From Massilia aurea (GTDB taxonomy: Bacteria > Pseudomonadota > Gammaproteobacteria > Burkholderiales > Burkholderiaceae_D), in contig NZ_JACHBX010000005.1 of assembly GCF_014200505.1 (NCBI RefSeq), positions 186,001 to 250,000 on the forward strand: a DNA stretch of 64,000 nt. Reading direction: 5' to 3'. A program made the position numbers and the translations under genes. Below are positions 8,557 to 17,730 of this stretch, one piece after another. The notes below the pieces were generated by a model that searched no databases, was not told the origin of the DNA, and was given only the letters and a program-made list of their open reading frames with translations. Positions within the stretch are counted from its first letter, which is position 1, and each line of letters starts with the position of its first letter.

Positions 8557-8566
8557 GACGGTTCCT

Positions 8567-9487
8567 TTACGTTTCGCTGGCGATCGGATCGGTGTCCTTG
8601 ACGACGGCGCCACGCGCCGTCTTGCGGGTATTGTAGAACGTCGCGGCCACGCCCGACACCAGGATCACGCCCACGCCCAGCCACACGTGCCAGTCGAACG
8701 TGTCATTCCACAGCAGCAGGCCCCACAGGCACGAGAACACGATGCCGGTGTACTGCAGATTGGCCACCACCAGCACCTTGCCGACGCGGTAGGCGCGCGT
8801 CATCGCCATCTGCGCCATCAGCGCCGCGGCGCCAATGCCGGCCAGCAGCAGCAGGCCATACGGCGTATGAGCATGGAACACGGCGCCCTTCGGTCCGTCG
8901 CCGGCCAGCGTGGCCAGCAGGCCCACAACCGCGGTGGTGAGCGAAAAGAAGAACACGACGCGGTATTCCGGCTCGCCCAAGAGGCCCAGTTTGCGCACCT
9001 GCATATAGGCTGCGGCGGACACCACCGACGAGCACACACCGGCCAGGGCGCCGAGCCACTGCTGGCTTTCGACCGCCGGCTGCAGCACCATCGTGACGCC
9101 AAAAAAACTCATGCCGATGGCGACGACCAGTGGCCACTCGGCGTGTTTGGTGCGGGTCCACCAGCCCAGCGCGAACATCCAGGCTGCGATCCAGATCGGG
9201 GCCATGTAGTTCAGCGTCATGGCCGTGGCCAGCGGCAGGCGGCCGATGGCGAAGAACCACATCCACAGCGCGGTTACGCCGACGAAGCTGCGGATCAGGT
9301 GCGATTTGGCGAACGGCGTCCTGAACGTGCCGCCACGGTGGCGCACCATGGCCAGCAGGATGACGGTGCCGATCAGGCCCCGATACATCAGCAGTTCGGA
9401 CGTGGAGTAGAACTCGGAGGCGAGCTTGACGCCCGCGCCCATCGCGGCGAACGCGAAGCTGGCGAACAGCATCCAGAGTGAAGCCAT
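8567..9487 (-). CDS. EamA/DMT family transporter
   Basis: A 306-residue inner-membrane protein with about ten hydrophobic segments in two repeated EamA halves (about 5-135 and 150-285), typical of drug/metabolite exporters. The substrate cannot be read from sequence. It starts an apparent two-gene operon with the sulfurtransferase, so a sulfur metabolite is a possible but untested cargo. A terminator for the upstream Rieske gene lies just before it. Confidence 0.85.
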   Translation of the reverse strand: MASLWMLFASFAFAAMGAGVKLASEFYSTSELLMYRGLIGTVILLAMVRHRGGTFRTPFAKSHLIRSFVGVTALWMWFFAIGRLPLATAMTLNYMAPIWIAAWMFALGWWTRTKHAEWPLVVAIGMSFFGVTMVLQPAVESQQWLGALAGVCSSVVSAAAYMQVRKLGLLGEPEYRVVFFFSLTTAVVGLLATLAGDGPKGAVFHAHTPYGLLLLAGIGAAALMAQMAMTRAYRVGKVLVVANLQYTGIVFSCLWGLLLWNDTFDWHVWLGVGVILVSGVAATFYNTRKTARGAVVKDTDPIASET

Positions 9488-9499
9488 GGTATTCCCAAT

Positions 9500-9535
9500 A
9501 AAAAAAGGAGGGGCAGCCGACTGGCCACACCCTCC
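9500..9535 (-). terminator. Rho-independent terminator after the Rieske gene
   Basis: On the minus strand GGAGGG (9530-9535) can pair with CCCTCC (9507-9512), and is followed by a run of T (complement of the A tract ending at 9506). It lies between the Rieske oxygenase stop (9560) and the exporter start (9487). Confidence 0.65.
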
Positions 9536-9559
9536 GCAGCGCTGCGTGTCACGACACCC

Positions 9560-10660
9560 CTAAAGCGCCATCTTGCTGCGATACCACTCATGGAAGTGCT
9601 GCATGCCGTCTTCCATGGGCGACTGGTAGGGACCGACCTCGTTGACGCCGCGCGCGACCAGGATCTTGCGGCCGGCATCCATGCGCAGGCCGATTTCATC
9701 GTCCTCGACCGCCGTTTCCATGTACGCAGCGCGTTCGGCCTCGACGAATTCGCGCTCGAACAGCATGATCTCTTCGGGGTAGTAGAACTCGACCACGTTG
9801 CGCGTCTTGTCCGGACCATCGGGCCACAGCGTCGACACCACCAGCACGTGCGGATACCACTCGACCATGATGTTCGGGTAGAGCGTGAGCCAGATTGCAC
9901 CGTACTTCGGCGGCGTACCGTTGTTGAACTTGAGGATCTGCTCCTGCCAGCGTTTATAGGCAGGCGAGCCTGCCTTTTGCAGCGCGCGGTTTACGCCCAC
10001 GGTCTGCACGCTGTAGTCGGCGCCGAATTCCCATTTCAGGTCATCGCACGAGACGAAGTTGCCCAGGCCCGGGTGGAACGGTTCGACGTGGTAATCCTCG
10101 AGGTAGACCTCGATGAAGGTCTTCCAGTTGTAGTCACACTGGTGCACTTCGACGTGGTCGAGCATATAGCCCGAAAAATCGAGGTCTTTCGTCACCGACA
10201 GCTGGCCGAGCTTGTCCATCACGTTGTAGCCGTTCTGTTCGAACAGCAGCCCGTTCCAGTTCTGGAGCGGGGTCTTGGACAGGTTCAGGCACGGGGTGTC
10301 GGCAAAATGCGGCGCGCCGATCAGTTCACCCTTCAGGTCATAGGTCCAGCGGTGCAGCGGGCAGACGATGTTCGTCGCATTGCCGCGCCCATTGAACATG
10401 AGCGCCTGGCGATGACGGCAGACGTTGGACAGCACCTCGATGCCGTTGGCATTACGCACCAGCATACGGCCTTCGTGCTCGGCAGCGAGCGTGGCGAAGT
10501 CGCCCGTTTCGGGCACCATCAATTCATGGCCGACGTAGCGCGGGCCATTCACGAACAGCTGCTGCATCTCTTGTTTGAGCAGCGCCTCGTCAAAATACAC
10601 AGTTACCGGAAGCTGCGCGTTGGATCGCGCCAGCTTGGCGTGGGTAGCCAGATCGGACAT
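9560..10660 (-). CDS. Rieske-type aromatic ring-hydroxylating dioxygenase alpha subunit
   Basis: A 366-residue iron-sulfur oxygenase. The Rieske 2Fe-2S motif is Cys81-x-His83 and Cys100-x2-His103, in CRHRQ and VCPLHRW. The mononuclear iron motif is EDYHVEPFHPG with His191 and His196. The enzyme would hydroxylate or demethylate a small substrate using electrons from a separate reductase, which is not nearby. ATG 10660 has an AAGGGGGG ribosome site. The gene runs divergently from xseB-ispA-dxs, with 331 bp between them. The substrate is unknown; choline/betaine-type monooxygenases share this architecture. Confidence 0.87.
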   Translation of the reverse strand: MSDLATHAKLARSNAQLPVTVYFDEALLKQEMQQLFVNGPRYVGHELMVPETGDFATLAAEHEGRMLVRNANGIEVLSNVCRHRQALMFNGRGNATNIVCPLHRWTYDLKGELIGAPHFADTPCLNLSKTPLQNWNGLLFEQNGYNVMDKLGQLSVTKDLDFSGYMLDHVEVHQCDYNWKTFIEVYLEDYHVEPFHPGLGNFVSCDDLKWEFGADYSVQTVGVNRALQKAGSPAYKRWQEQILKFNNGTPPKYGAIWLTLYPNIMVEWYPHVLVVSTLWPDGPDKTRNVVEFYYPEEIMLFEREFVEAERAAYMETAVEDDEIGLRMDAGRKILVARGVNEVGPYQSPMEDGMQHFHEWYRSKMAL

Positions 10661-10991
10661 CCCAACCCCCCTTAAATAAGCATCCAAAGAAGAGAAAGAA
10701 TCCAAAGACCAGTATTTAAGTAAAGGAATACGGTATTTCGGACAGAACCGGCGATTATACTTCGGAACGAGCTCTACCGTCTCGGTCCCGCGCGCGGCTG
10801 TTGCGTGCGCTGGTGGGGAAATTGCCTTCGTGGCATGATTTTCATGATGAGGGAGGGCGTGGCCCAATCGATGGACGGGGCTGCATGTTGCGAATGGTGC
10901 AATGTGCGCCCCCCGTGGTGTGGGATTGATCTAAAATACGCGATTGGATTGACCCACGGCGCACAACTGGACGCCCTTACGATACCGACCT
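10661..10991. other. Divergent intergenic region, Rieske gene and xseB
   Basis: There is no convincing gene in these 331 bases. A TATAAT (complement of 10754-10759) could be the -10 of the Rieske gene on the minus strand, without a good -35. TAAAAT at 10932-10937 is a possible -10 for xseB, also without a good -35. The part at 10681-10740 is locally A-rich, unlike its surroundings. Confidence 0.5.
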
Positions 10992-11258
10992 ATGGCAAAG
11001 AATATGACAGCGGGCAGCGCAGCAGCAGCGGCGGCGCCACCCGAATCCTTCGAGGGGGCGATGGCCGAACTGGCCCAGCTCGTGACACAGATGGAGTCCG
11101 GCGCCTTGCCGCTGGACGCCTCGGTCGCGGCGTATGCGCGCGGCTCCGAACTCGTCAAGTACTGCGCAGGGCAGCTCGAGAAGGTCGAGTCGCAGGTCAA
11201 GGTACTTGAAGGCGACATGCTCAAGCCGTTCTCGGGCGACGACGAGGGCGCGCAATGA
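10992..11258 (+). CDS. xseB: Exodeoxyribonuclease VII small subunit
   Basis: An 88-residue protein. The conserved core SFEGAMAELAQLVTQMESG (about 19-37) followed by a second helix (ELVKYCAGQLEKVESQV) matches the XseB helical hairpin, several copies of which assemble on XseA to form the single-strand nuclease. The N-terminal 18 residues are Ala-rich and poorly conserved. Its stop overlaps the ispA start (ATGA, 11255-11258), so translation is probably coupled. xseB heading ispA-dxs is a common betaproteobacterial and enterobacterial order. Confidence 0.93.
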   Translation: MAKNMTAGSAAAAAAPPESFEGAMAELAQLVTQMESGALPLDASVAAYARGSELVKYCAGQLEKVESQVKVLEGDMLKPFSGDDEGAQ

Positions 11259-12148
11259 GCGCGCTGGCGTTCGCCGACTGGACCCGCCAGGTCCAGCACG
11301 ACATCGAGGGCGCGCTCGACGCGTTCCTGCCGGCGGCCACCCAGGTGCCGCACAAGCTGCACGAAGCGATGCGCTACACGACGCTGGGCGGCGGCAAGCG
11401 CGTGCGCCCGCTGCTGGCGTACGCCGCCGGCGCGCTGTTCGACGCCGACCCGGCCGCGCTCGCGCGGGTGGCGAGCGCCGTCGAAATGATCCACGTGTAT
11501 TCGCTCGTGCACGACGACATGCCGTGCATGGACGACGACGCGCTGCGCCGCGGCAAACCGACGGTGCACGTGGCCTACGACGAAGCGACTGCGCTGCTGG
11601 TGGGCGACACGCTGCAGGCGCAGGCCTTCACCGTGCTGGCCGAATGCGCCACCGTACCGCCGGCGCGCCTGTTGACGATGGTGCGCCTGCTGGCGCAGGC
11701 CGCCGGCTCGAACGGCATGTGCGGCGGCCAGGCCATTGACCTCGACAGCGTGGGCCTGGCCCTGACGCGCGACGAACTCGAACGCATGCACCAGCTGAAA
11801 ACGGGCGCCATGCTGCGCGTGTCGGTGCTGCTGGGCGCGCTCGCGGGCCGCGACCTGACGCCACTCGAAGTCGAGGCCCTGAACGCCTATTCGGCCGCGA
11901 TTGGCCTGGCGTTCCAGGTGGTCGACGATGTACTTGATGCGACCGCCGACTCGGCCACGCTGGGCAAGACCGCCGGCAAGGATGCGGCCGACAACAAGCC
12001 GACCTATGTGTCGATCCTCGGCCTGGCGCGTTCGCGCGACCTGGCCGAGCAATTGCGGCGTGACGCGCATGACGCGCTGGCGCCATTCGGAGAACAAGCA
12101 CAGCGGCTGCGTGAACTGGCAGACCTGATCGTGCAGCGGAAGGCCTAA
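11255..12148 (+). CDS. ispA: Farnesyl diphosphate synthase (polyprenyl synthetase family)
   Basis: A 297-residue cytosolic prenyltransferase that condenses dimethylallyl and geranyl diphosphate with isopentenyl diphosphate. The first Asp-rich motif is HDDMPCMDDD (about 86-95), the second VVDDVLD (about 225-231), and GGGKRVRP (about 45-52) binds substrate. Length is normal for bacterial FPP synthase. The first codons overlap xseB, and the dxs ATG directly abuts the TAA, so the three genes are one tight operon linking precursor supply to chain elongation. Confidence 0.94.
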   Translation: MSALAFADWTRQVQHDIEGALDAFLPAATQVPHKLHEAMRYTTLGGGKRVRPLLAYAAGALFDADPAALARVASAVEMIHVYSLVHDDMPCMDDDALRRGKPTVHVAYDEATALLVGDTLQAQAFTVLAECATVPPARLLTMVRLLAQAAGSNGMCGGQAIDLDSVGLALTRDELERMHQLKTGAMLRVSVLLGALAGRDLTPLEVEALNAYSAAIGLAFQVVDDVLDATADSATLGKTAGKDAADNKPTYVSILGLARSRDLAEQLRRDAHDALAPFGEQAQRLRELADLIVQRKA

Positions 12149-14023
12149 ATGAACCTGCTAGACAATATCAACGACCCGTCCGACCTGCGCAAGCTGCCGC
12201 GCACCCAGCTCACGCCACTGGCCAAGGAGCTGCGCCAGTTCCTGCTCGAGTCGGTCTCGAAAACGGGCGGCCACCTGTCGTCCAACCTGGGCACGGTCGA
12301 ACTGACCATCGCGCTGCACTATGTGTACGACACGCCGCGCGACCGCATCGTCTGGGACGTCGGCCACCAGACCTATTCGCACAAGATCCTCACGGGCCGC
12401 CGCGGCCGCATGCCGTCGCTACGCCAGTTGAATGGCCTGTCGGGCTTCCCGAAGCGCGACGAGAGCGAGTACGACACGTTCGGCACCGCCCACTCGTCGA
12501 CCTCGATCTCGGCCGCGCTCGGCATGGCCGCAGCGGCCAAGATCAAGGGTGAAGACCGCCACGCTATCGCCGTCATCGGCGACGGCTCCATGACCGCCGG
12601 CATGGCGTTCGAGGCCCTGAACAATGCGGGCGTCGAAGACGACGTGAACCTTCTGGTCATCCTGAACGACAACGACATGTCGATCTCGCCGCCGGTCGGC
12701 GCGCTCAATCGCTACCTGGCGCGCCTGCTGTCGGGTCAGTTCTACGCCGCTGCCAAGAACGTGGGCAAGAGCGTGTTGCCGGCGCCCGTGCTCGACCTGG
12801 CGCGCAAGCTCGAAGAACATGCCAAGGGCATGGTGGTCCCGGCCACGATGTTCGAGGAATTCGGCTTTAACTACATCGGCCCGATCGACGGCCATGACCT
12901 CGAATCGCTGATCCCGACGCTGGAAAACATCAAGAAGCTCAAGGGCCCGCAGTTCCTGCACGTGGTGACCAAGAAGGGCCAGGGCTACAAGCTGGCCGAG
13001 GCCGAGCCGATCCTGTACCACGGCACCGGCAAGTTCAATCACCTCGAAGGCATCAAGCCGGCCACCGCGCCGGGCAAGATCACCTACACCGAAGTCTTTG
13101 GCAACTGGCTGTGCGACATGGCAGCGGCCGATCAGCGCCTGGTCGGCATCACGCCGGCGATGCGCGAAGGCTCGGGCATGGTCCGCTTCCACCAGGAATA
13201 CCCGCAGCGCTACTTCGACGTCGGCATCGCCGAGCAGCATTCGGTGACGTTCGCGGCCGGCATGGCCACTGAAGGGGTAAAACCTGTATTGGCGATCTAC
13301 TCGACGTTCCTGCAGCGCGGCTACGACCAGCTGATCCACGACGTGGCGCTGCAGAACCTCGACGTGACCTTCGCGCTGGACCGCGCGGGCCTGGTTGGCG
13401 CCGACGGCGCAACCCACGCCGGCAACTACGACCTGGCCTATCTGCGCTGCATCCCGAACATGGTCGTCATGGCTGCGTCGGACGAAAACGAATGCCGCCA
13501 GATGCTCACGACGGCTTACCACTATCCGGGCCCTGCGGCTGTGCGCTATCCGCGCGGCGCCGGTGTCGGCACGCCAATCGTGGAGGCCTTGAACTCGATC
13601 GAGATCGGCAAGGGCGAAGTGCGCCGGACCGGCAAGAACATCGCCATCCTGGCGTTCGGCTCGATGGTCTCGCACAGCATCCTGGCCGGCGACGAACTCG
13701 ATGCGACGGTCGCGAACATGCGCTTTGTGAAGCCGCTGGACGTCGACCTGGTCAAGCGCCTGGCGCAGGAGCACGACCTGATCGTGACGGTGGAAGAGGG
13801 CTGCATCATGGGCGGCGCGGGCGCTGCCGTGATGGAAGCGATGGCCGCTGCCGGCATCGCCAAGCCGGTGCTCAATCTGGGCTTGCCGGATACCTTCATC
13901 GACCAGGGCGATCCGGTGGCGCTGCTGTCGTCGGTGGGCCTGGACGCCAAGGGCATCGCGGCATCGATCCGTGTGCGCCTGTCGGCATCCGGCGAACCGC
14001 GCCTGGTGGTCAACAACGGCTGA
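12149..14023 (+). CDS. dxs: 1-deoxy-D-xylulose-5-phosphate synthase
   Basis: A 624-residue thiamine-diphosphate enzyme that condenses pyruvate and glyceraldehyde 3-phosphate, the first step of the MEP isoprenoid pathway and a source for thiamine and pyridoxal synthesis. Motifs: [15 protein letters not shown] near 70, the ThDP motif [18 protein letters not shown] (about 143-160, ending in NDND), and the transketolase pyrimidine-binding domain with [11 protein letters not shown] near 357. Length matches the family. It abuts ispA without a gap and is closed by a strong terminator. Confidence 0.96.
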   Translation: MNLLDNINDPSDLRKLPRTQLTPLAKELRQFLLESVSKTGGHLSSNLGTVELTIALHYVYDTPRDRIVWDVGHQTYSHKILTGRRGRMPSLRQLNGLSGFPKRDESEYDTFGTAHSSTSISAALGMAAAAKIKGEDRHAIAVIGDGSMTAGMAFEALNNAGVEDDVNLLVILNDNDMSISPPVGALNRYLARLLSGQFYAAAKNVGKSVLPAPVLDLARKLEEHAKGMVVPATMFEEFGFNYIGPIDGHDLESLIPTLENIKKLKGPQFLHVVTKKGQGYKLAEAEPILYHGTGKFNHLEGIKPATAPGKITYTEVFGNWLCDMAAADQRLVGITPAMREGSGMVRFHQEYPQRYFDVGIAEQHSVTFAAGMATEGVKPVLAIYSTFLQRGYDQLIHDVALQNLDVTFALDRAGLVGADGATHAGNYDLAYLRCIPNMVVMAASDENECRQMLTTAYHYPGPAAVRYPRGAGVGTPIVEALNSIEIGKGEVRRTGKNIAILAFGSMVSHSILAGDELDATVANMRFVKPLDVDLVKRLAQEHDLIVTVEEGCIMGGAGAAVMEAMAAAGIAKPVLNLGLPDTFIDQGDPVALLSSVGLDAKGIAASIRVRLSASGEPRLVVNNG

Positions 14024-14060
14024 CGCGGCTTCTTCGCCGTTTCTGCGCGGCTTGACGCAA

Positions 14061-14095
14061 AAAAGGGCTGGCGATTTACGCCAGCCCTTTTTTTA
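14061..14095 (+). terminator. Rho-independent terminator of xseB-ispA-dxs
   Basis: GGGCTGGCG, loop ATTTA, CGCCAGCCC, then a T run, with a matching A run upstream. The 9-bp GC-rich stem is perfect. The flanking A and T runs could let it work in both directions and also serve the convergent gene at 14113. Confidence 0.93.
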
Positions 14096-14112
14096 TCCCG
14101 TCTGTTTGACGG

Positions 14113-15036
14113 TTATTGCGCCTGGTGCCCCTTGAGACGGTCGGCTTCGGCCACCGGGAACGGCGCGCCGAGGACGACAGCGCCGCCGCGGGTGCGGTTC
14201 TGGGCCTGGCACTTGTGCGTGCAGGCAGTGGCTGGTGGCGCCACTTCAACGGCATCCTCGCCCATCACCTGACCCATGCGCCCGCCGCTGGCGACGGACC
14301 ATTGTGACACGCCGCCGCAATGCTGGACCCTGGCCACGCCGCCGGTACGGGTGACGATATTGTTGGTGCACAGCGGTTCGGCGATGCGGTCGGCGAACTG
14401 CGGGCTGTCGCGACCGACGAATTTCGCCGCGTAGTCGTTGCCGAAATTGATGCGGGGCGTGACGGTCAGCGTGGTGTCCTTGAACGGCACCGTATCGCCT
14501 TCACGGTTACGGAAATTGCGGTTGTCGAAGTAGAAGGCGCTTTGCGCCAGCTTGTGCGTGAACACGGTTTTGGTTTCGTCGCTGCGCTCGACTTCCATCT
14601 GGAACAGGCCGCCGGTGGCGCAATCCTTGGCCTGGATCTTCATCGTGACGCCCGGCCCGCTGCGAGTCAGCACGATGTCGGCCGAACTGCTCAATTCGAC
14701 GCTGACGGCGCCGTTCAGGACCAGGCCCCGGTGATCGGGCATCTTGCTGTCGAAGACGGGCGTGGCCTTGCCACCCGTGATGTCCTCCTTGTTGGCGGCG
14801 CCAGTCAGCGTGTAATTGAGCACGCCGAACGAGGCGGCATCGACATCGAACTGGACGTAGCGGCCCTGTACCCGAAACACCGATGTCACGGCGCCCGGCG
14901 CGACCGACACCGTTTGCGCGCCGCGTTTGCCCAGCACCGTGAAGCCGCCGCTCTCGCAGCCGGCCGAATCTGCTGCGTACGCAGCGTGCGCAGTCATCAA
15001 CAGGCCCATGCTGCAAGCCACCATCCAATTTTTCAT
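14113..15036 (-). CDS. Secreted protein of unknown function
   Basis: A 307-residue protein not assigned to a family. A clear signal peptide (MKNWMVACSMGLLMTAHAAYA, cleavage near 21) points to the periplasm or outside. The mature part has few helices and many alternating polar/hydrophobic stretches, suggesting a beta-rich fold. It has six or so Cys (for example in GCESGG, KDCATGG, PLCTNN, QHCGG, ACTHKC) that could form disulfides after export. It is transcribed toward dxs and shares its terminator region. The gene ahead on the same strand, the Gcw_chp protein, ends 119 bases upstream, so co-transcription is possible but not shown. No function can be proposed. Confidence 0.75.
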   Translation of the reverse strand: MKNWMVACSMGLLMTAHAAYAADSAGCESGGFTVLGKRGAQTVSVAPGAVTSVFRVQGRYVQFDVDAASFGVLNYTLTGAANKEDITGGKATPVFDSKMPDHRGLVLNGAVSVELSSSADIVLTRSGPGVTMKIQAKDCATGGLFQMEVERSDETKTVFTHKLAQSAFYFDNRNFRNREGDTVPFKDTTLTVTPRINFGNDYAAKFVGRDSPQFADRIAEPLCTNNIVTRTGGVARVQHCGGVSQWSVASGGRMGQVMGEDAVEVAPPATACTHKCQAQNRTRGGAVVLGAPFPVAEADRLKGHQAQ

Positions 15037-15155
15037 GCTGTTCTCCGTTGTCGGAACGTGGCGCCCGATGCGCTGGTGTTCTGAACCGTTAATACCCTCG
15101 CTCGCGGCCAGGGTTCAAAGAAGATCAACAAATTTTTTCAAGGGATGCGGACGTG

Positions 15156-15833
15156 TCAAAAATGGTAGCTGGCGCTGGCCGTGAACGCACTTGGCTTCGG
15201 GAAGTCAGGCAGGTAGGTCCGCCAGCGCGCCTGCCAGCCGGCCTGCAGCGTGACATCGCCAACGTCGGTCACGAGCGCGATGCGCACGTCGGCGCTGTCC
15301 CTGGCCGCGACGCCGTCATAGGCAAACGGATGCAGCACACCGACGTGGGCGGCCAGGCGCAGTGTGTCGGTGAGGGGGTAGGCGCCGCTCAGGTCGAGGT
15401 AGACGCTGCGCCCTTCGCCATAGTAGGTAGGGGAGTAGAACACGCGTATGCTGGCGCGTTGCAGCGCCACGCCGGCATAGAACTCGTGGTAATTCCGGCG
15501 GCCATCCCGCAGATAGGTGTTGCGCGTGACGCCCGCGTCCCATGACAGCGTCGACGTCAGCCTGCGGGCCCTGCCGGCATAGGCAGTCAGCTGGCCCTGC
15601 GTGCGATTGTCGAGCGTGACGGGCGACGCGAAGGCGCCGCCGTACCAGCCTGCGGCGGTGTCGTGCTCGAGCCGCAACTGGAGCGCGGGGCGCGTGTACA
15701 GCGCGACGCCGCGGCCGGCATATTCCGAAACCAGTGTGAGATCGCCACTGGTCTGGGCCCGTGCGTCCTTGTACAGCGGCAGGGTCAGCGCAAGCGCAAG
15801 GAGGATGGCGCCGTGGCGACGGTGGAAGGGCAT
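15156..15833 (-). CDS. Gcw_chp (TIGR02001-like) outer-membrane protein
   Basis: A 225-residue protein with a signal peptide (about 1-26, ending KDARAQ). The repeated amphipathic strands and terminal aromatic (SASYHF) fit a small beta-barrel. The N-terminal LTLVSEYAGRGVALY resembles the Gcw_chp signature (LxLVSEYxxRGxS). The function of that family is not established. The start codon at 15833 lies 49 bases inside the end of the S8 protease gene, so the two are translationally linked. It is the last gene of the sigma/anti-sigma/protease operon and a likely outer-membrane target or partner. Confidence 0.75.
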   Translation of the reverse strand: MPFHRRHGAILLALALTLPLYKDARAQTSGDLTLVSEYAGRGVALYTRPALQLRLEHDTAAGWYGGAFASPVTLDNRTQGQLTAYAGRARRLTSTLSWDAGVTRNTYLRDGRRNYHEFYAGVALQRASIRVFYSPTYYGEGRSVYLDLSGAYPLTDTLRLAAHVGVLHPFAYDGVAARDSADVRIALVTDVGDVTLQAGWQARWRTYLPDFPKPSAFTASASYHF

Positions 15834-17062
15834 AGGCAGACGCAGGTGTCAGCTGCCCGTGACAGGGCGGCACATGCGTCAATGTTACCACCCGTCCGCG
15901 CTGCCACGGCGCCGTCCGTCTGGCGCCGCAGGGTCTGTGCGACCGTGCCCGGCTGGCGCTCGGCCAGCAGCGCCGCGAGGCCAGCCACGTGCGCCGCCGC
16001 ATACGACGAGCCGGACACCATATGCCAACGCTGGCCCGGTGCGCAGGTCGGGATGTCGGTCCCGGGTGCGTACACCAGCGTCGACGGCGCCGGGTGGCGG
16101 TCGCCTGGCCGCGCGACCCCGATCACGCCCGGCAGCGCGGCCGGGAAGCCGCCGTCGGGCATGCGCGGGTCGGCCGCAGCCACGACGATGACGCCGCGCG
16201 CCAGTGCCGCCTGCAGCAACGCTTGCAGCAGGCGGTCGGCTGGCCCGGCCAGGCTCAGGTTGATGATCCGGGCGCCGTTTTCAAGCGCATAGTTGATTGC
16301 CTTGCCGAGCGTGAGGCTGTTGCAGCGCGCAGGCCGCGCACCGGTTTCCCAGCAGGCGCGCAGGGCCATCAGTTTGACGCCCGGCGCCACGCCGGCGATG
16401 CCCGCGCCATTGCCGGCCAGTGCGCCGATGATGCCAGCCACTGCCGTGCCATGGACCTCGGCGACATCGCCGCTGTCGTCGACGAAGTTGCGGCGCACCT
16501 TGATGCGCCCTGCCAGGTCGGGGTGGTCGGCATCGACACCGCTGTCGATCACCGCGACGCTCACGTTGCGCCCCGTGCTGACGCGGTGCAGGTCAGTCAG
16601 GTGCCAGTCGTGGCCGGCCGGCTGCAGCGGGTAGAGCGGATCGCCGCCGTCCTGCGCCTGGAAATCGGCCAGCGGCTGGGCCCATGCCACGCGCGCATCG
16701 TGCGCCAGCGCGGCCACCACGCGCTCGATCGGGGCGTCATCGGATTCTTCCATCACGAAGCAGTCGACGCCGATGGCCGGCATCGGCCAGCTGTCGAGGA
16801 GGCGCAAACCGTGCGCGGCGGCGATGTCGCTCGCCACGCGGCGGCGCGCGGCGCTGCCGCCATCCTTGAGGTAACCGCCGCCGTACGATGCATCGGGACG
16901 AAAGTGCTGCGCTGGCAGGCGCAGCATCACCAGCACCTGTCGGCGCGCGGCCTGCGCCAATGGGTCGGCGTGGTCCTGTGCATGGTCCTGTGCATGCACC
17001 GGCACGCCGGCCAGGCCGAGCAGGGCGGCGATCAGGGTCGCCCAGGCGAGCAGTCGGTTCAT
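15785..17062 (-). CDS. S8 family subtilisin-like serine protease
   Basis: A 425-residue exported protease. It has a signal peptide (1-24, PVHAQ), a propeptide (about 42-135, ending RVAWAQPLADFQ) and a catalytic domain with Asp173 (VIDSGVD), His204 (EVHGTAVAGI) and Ser353 (SGSSYAAAHVAG). Where the oxyanion-hole Asn is normally found (AAGN) the sequence reads AAADPR with Asp298, which may lower or alter activity. ATG 17062 overlaps the stop of the anti-sigma gene (ATGA), and the 3' end overlaps the Gcw_chp gene by 49 bp. It probably acts in the periplasm or at the surface; its control by the cotranscribed sigma factor is inferred. Confidence 0.88.
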   Translation of the reverse strand: MNRLLAWATLIAALLGLAGVPVHAQDHAQDHADPLAQAARRQVLVMLRLPAQHFRPDASYGGGYLKDGGSAARRRVASDIAAAHGLRLLDSWPMPAIGVDCFVMEESDDAPIERVVAALAHDARVAWAQPLADFQAQDGGDPLYPLQPAGHDWHLTDLHRVSTGRNVSVAVIDSGVDADHPDLAGRIKVRRNFVDDSGDVAEVHGTAVAGIIGALAGNGAGIAGVAPGVKLMALRACWETGARPARCNSLTLGKAINYALENGARIINLSLAGPADRLLQALLQAALARGVIVVAAADPRMPDGGFPAALPGVIGVARPGDRHPAPSTLVYAPGTDIPTCAPGQRWHMVSGSSYAAAHVAGLAALLAERQPGTVAQTLRRQTDGAVAARTGGNIDACAALSRAADTCVCLCPSTVATAPSSLRLR

Positions 17063-17730
17063 GGACTGGCCTGCATGCCGAGCGGCTCGGCCAGCGTGAC
17101 GGCCGATTCGGTGCGCAGGCGCGCCGCGACATCGGCCGGCGCTTGCGCGCTGCCCAGCATCCACGCACCCGTGACCGTCGGGCCACCGACGATGTGCGCG
17201 CCGCTGGCTGTCACGATGCGGCGCAGTTCATGTTCGGGCGTGGCCGGCTTGAAGGTCACGGCCACGATGCTGTCTGCCCCGGTGTCGGCGCCGAGCACGC
17301 GGTACGCGTCGTCCTGTACCGCCACCTGCGCCGCCATCTGCGTGTCGCCGGACGGGCGCACCAGCAATGCGCCCAGCACGACGATGGCGCAGAACTGCAG
17401 GCCCACGGCGGCGCGCAGCCAGCGCCCGTCATTGGCGGCAAGGCGCGTGCGCCAGCCGGGGATCACGGGCGCCGCATCCGCCGGCGCCACCGCATCGAGC
17501 TGCGGCAGCAGGCGCGCGAACGCCTTGTCCACGTCCAGGCCTGGTGCCGGCAGGTCGCCGACATCCTGCAGTGTGTACAGCGTATCGAGATCGGCCCGGC
17601 ATGTGGCGCAGGTAGCCAGGTGCGCCTGGACGCGCCGCAGCTCCGCACCGTCGAGGCGACCGTTGGCCAGCCAGGGCAGCAGGTCCTGCGCCTCGCGATG
17701 CGCCGCCTCGCGATCAGACTCGCGGGTCAT
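17059..17730 (-). CDS. Zinc-finger (ZAS) anti-sigma factor with propeptide-like C-terminal domain
   Basis: A 223-residue single-pass membrane protein. The cytosolic part has the ZAS zinc motif His37-x3-Cys41-x2-Cys44 (HLATCATC), expected to hold the sigma factor. A transmembrane helix runs from about 105 to 124. The periplasmic part (about 153-218) reads VAVTFKP, GAHIVGGPTVTGAW and VAARLRTESAVTLAEPL. This resembles the inhibitory propeptide of subtilisin-like proteases, including the one in the next gene (VAALAHDARVAWAQPL). The similarity is seen by eye and not scored. Both junctions are ATGA overlaps, with sigma upstream and protease downstream, so the three proteins are probably made in fixed ratio. 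Confidence 0.85.
   Translation of the reverse strand: MTRESDREAAHREAQDLLPWLANGRLDGAELRRVQAHLATCATCRADLDTLYTLQDVGDLPAPGLDVDKAFARLLPQLDAVAPADAAPVIPGWRTRLAANDGRWLRAAVGLQFCAIVVLGALLVRPSGDTQMAAQVAVQDDAYRVLGADTGADSIVAVTFKPATPEHELRRIVTASGAHIVGGPTVTGAWMLGSAQAPADVAARLRTESAVTLAEPLGMQASP

Noticed and set aside
12419-13774. A 451-codon frame antisense to dxs
   Set aside because: dxs is unambiguous and the antisense frame has no motif.
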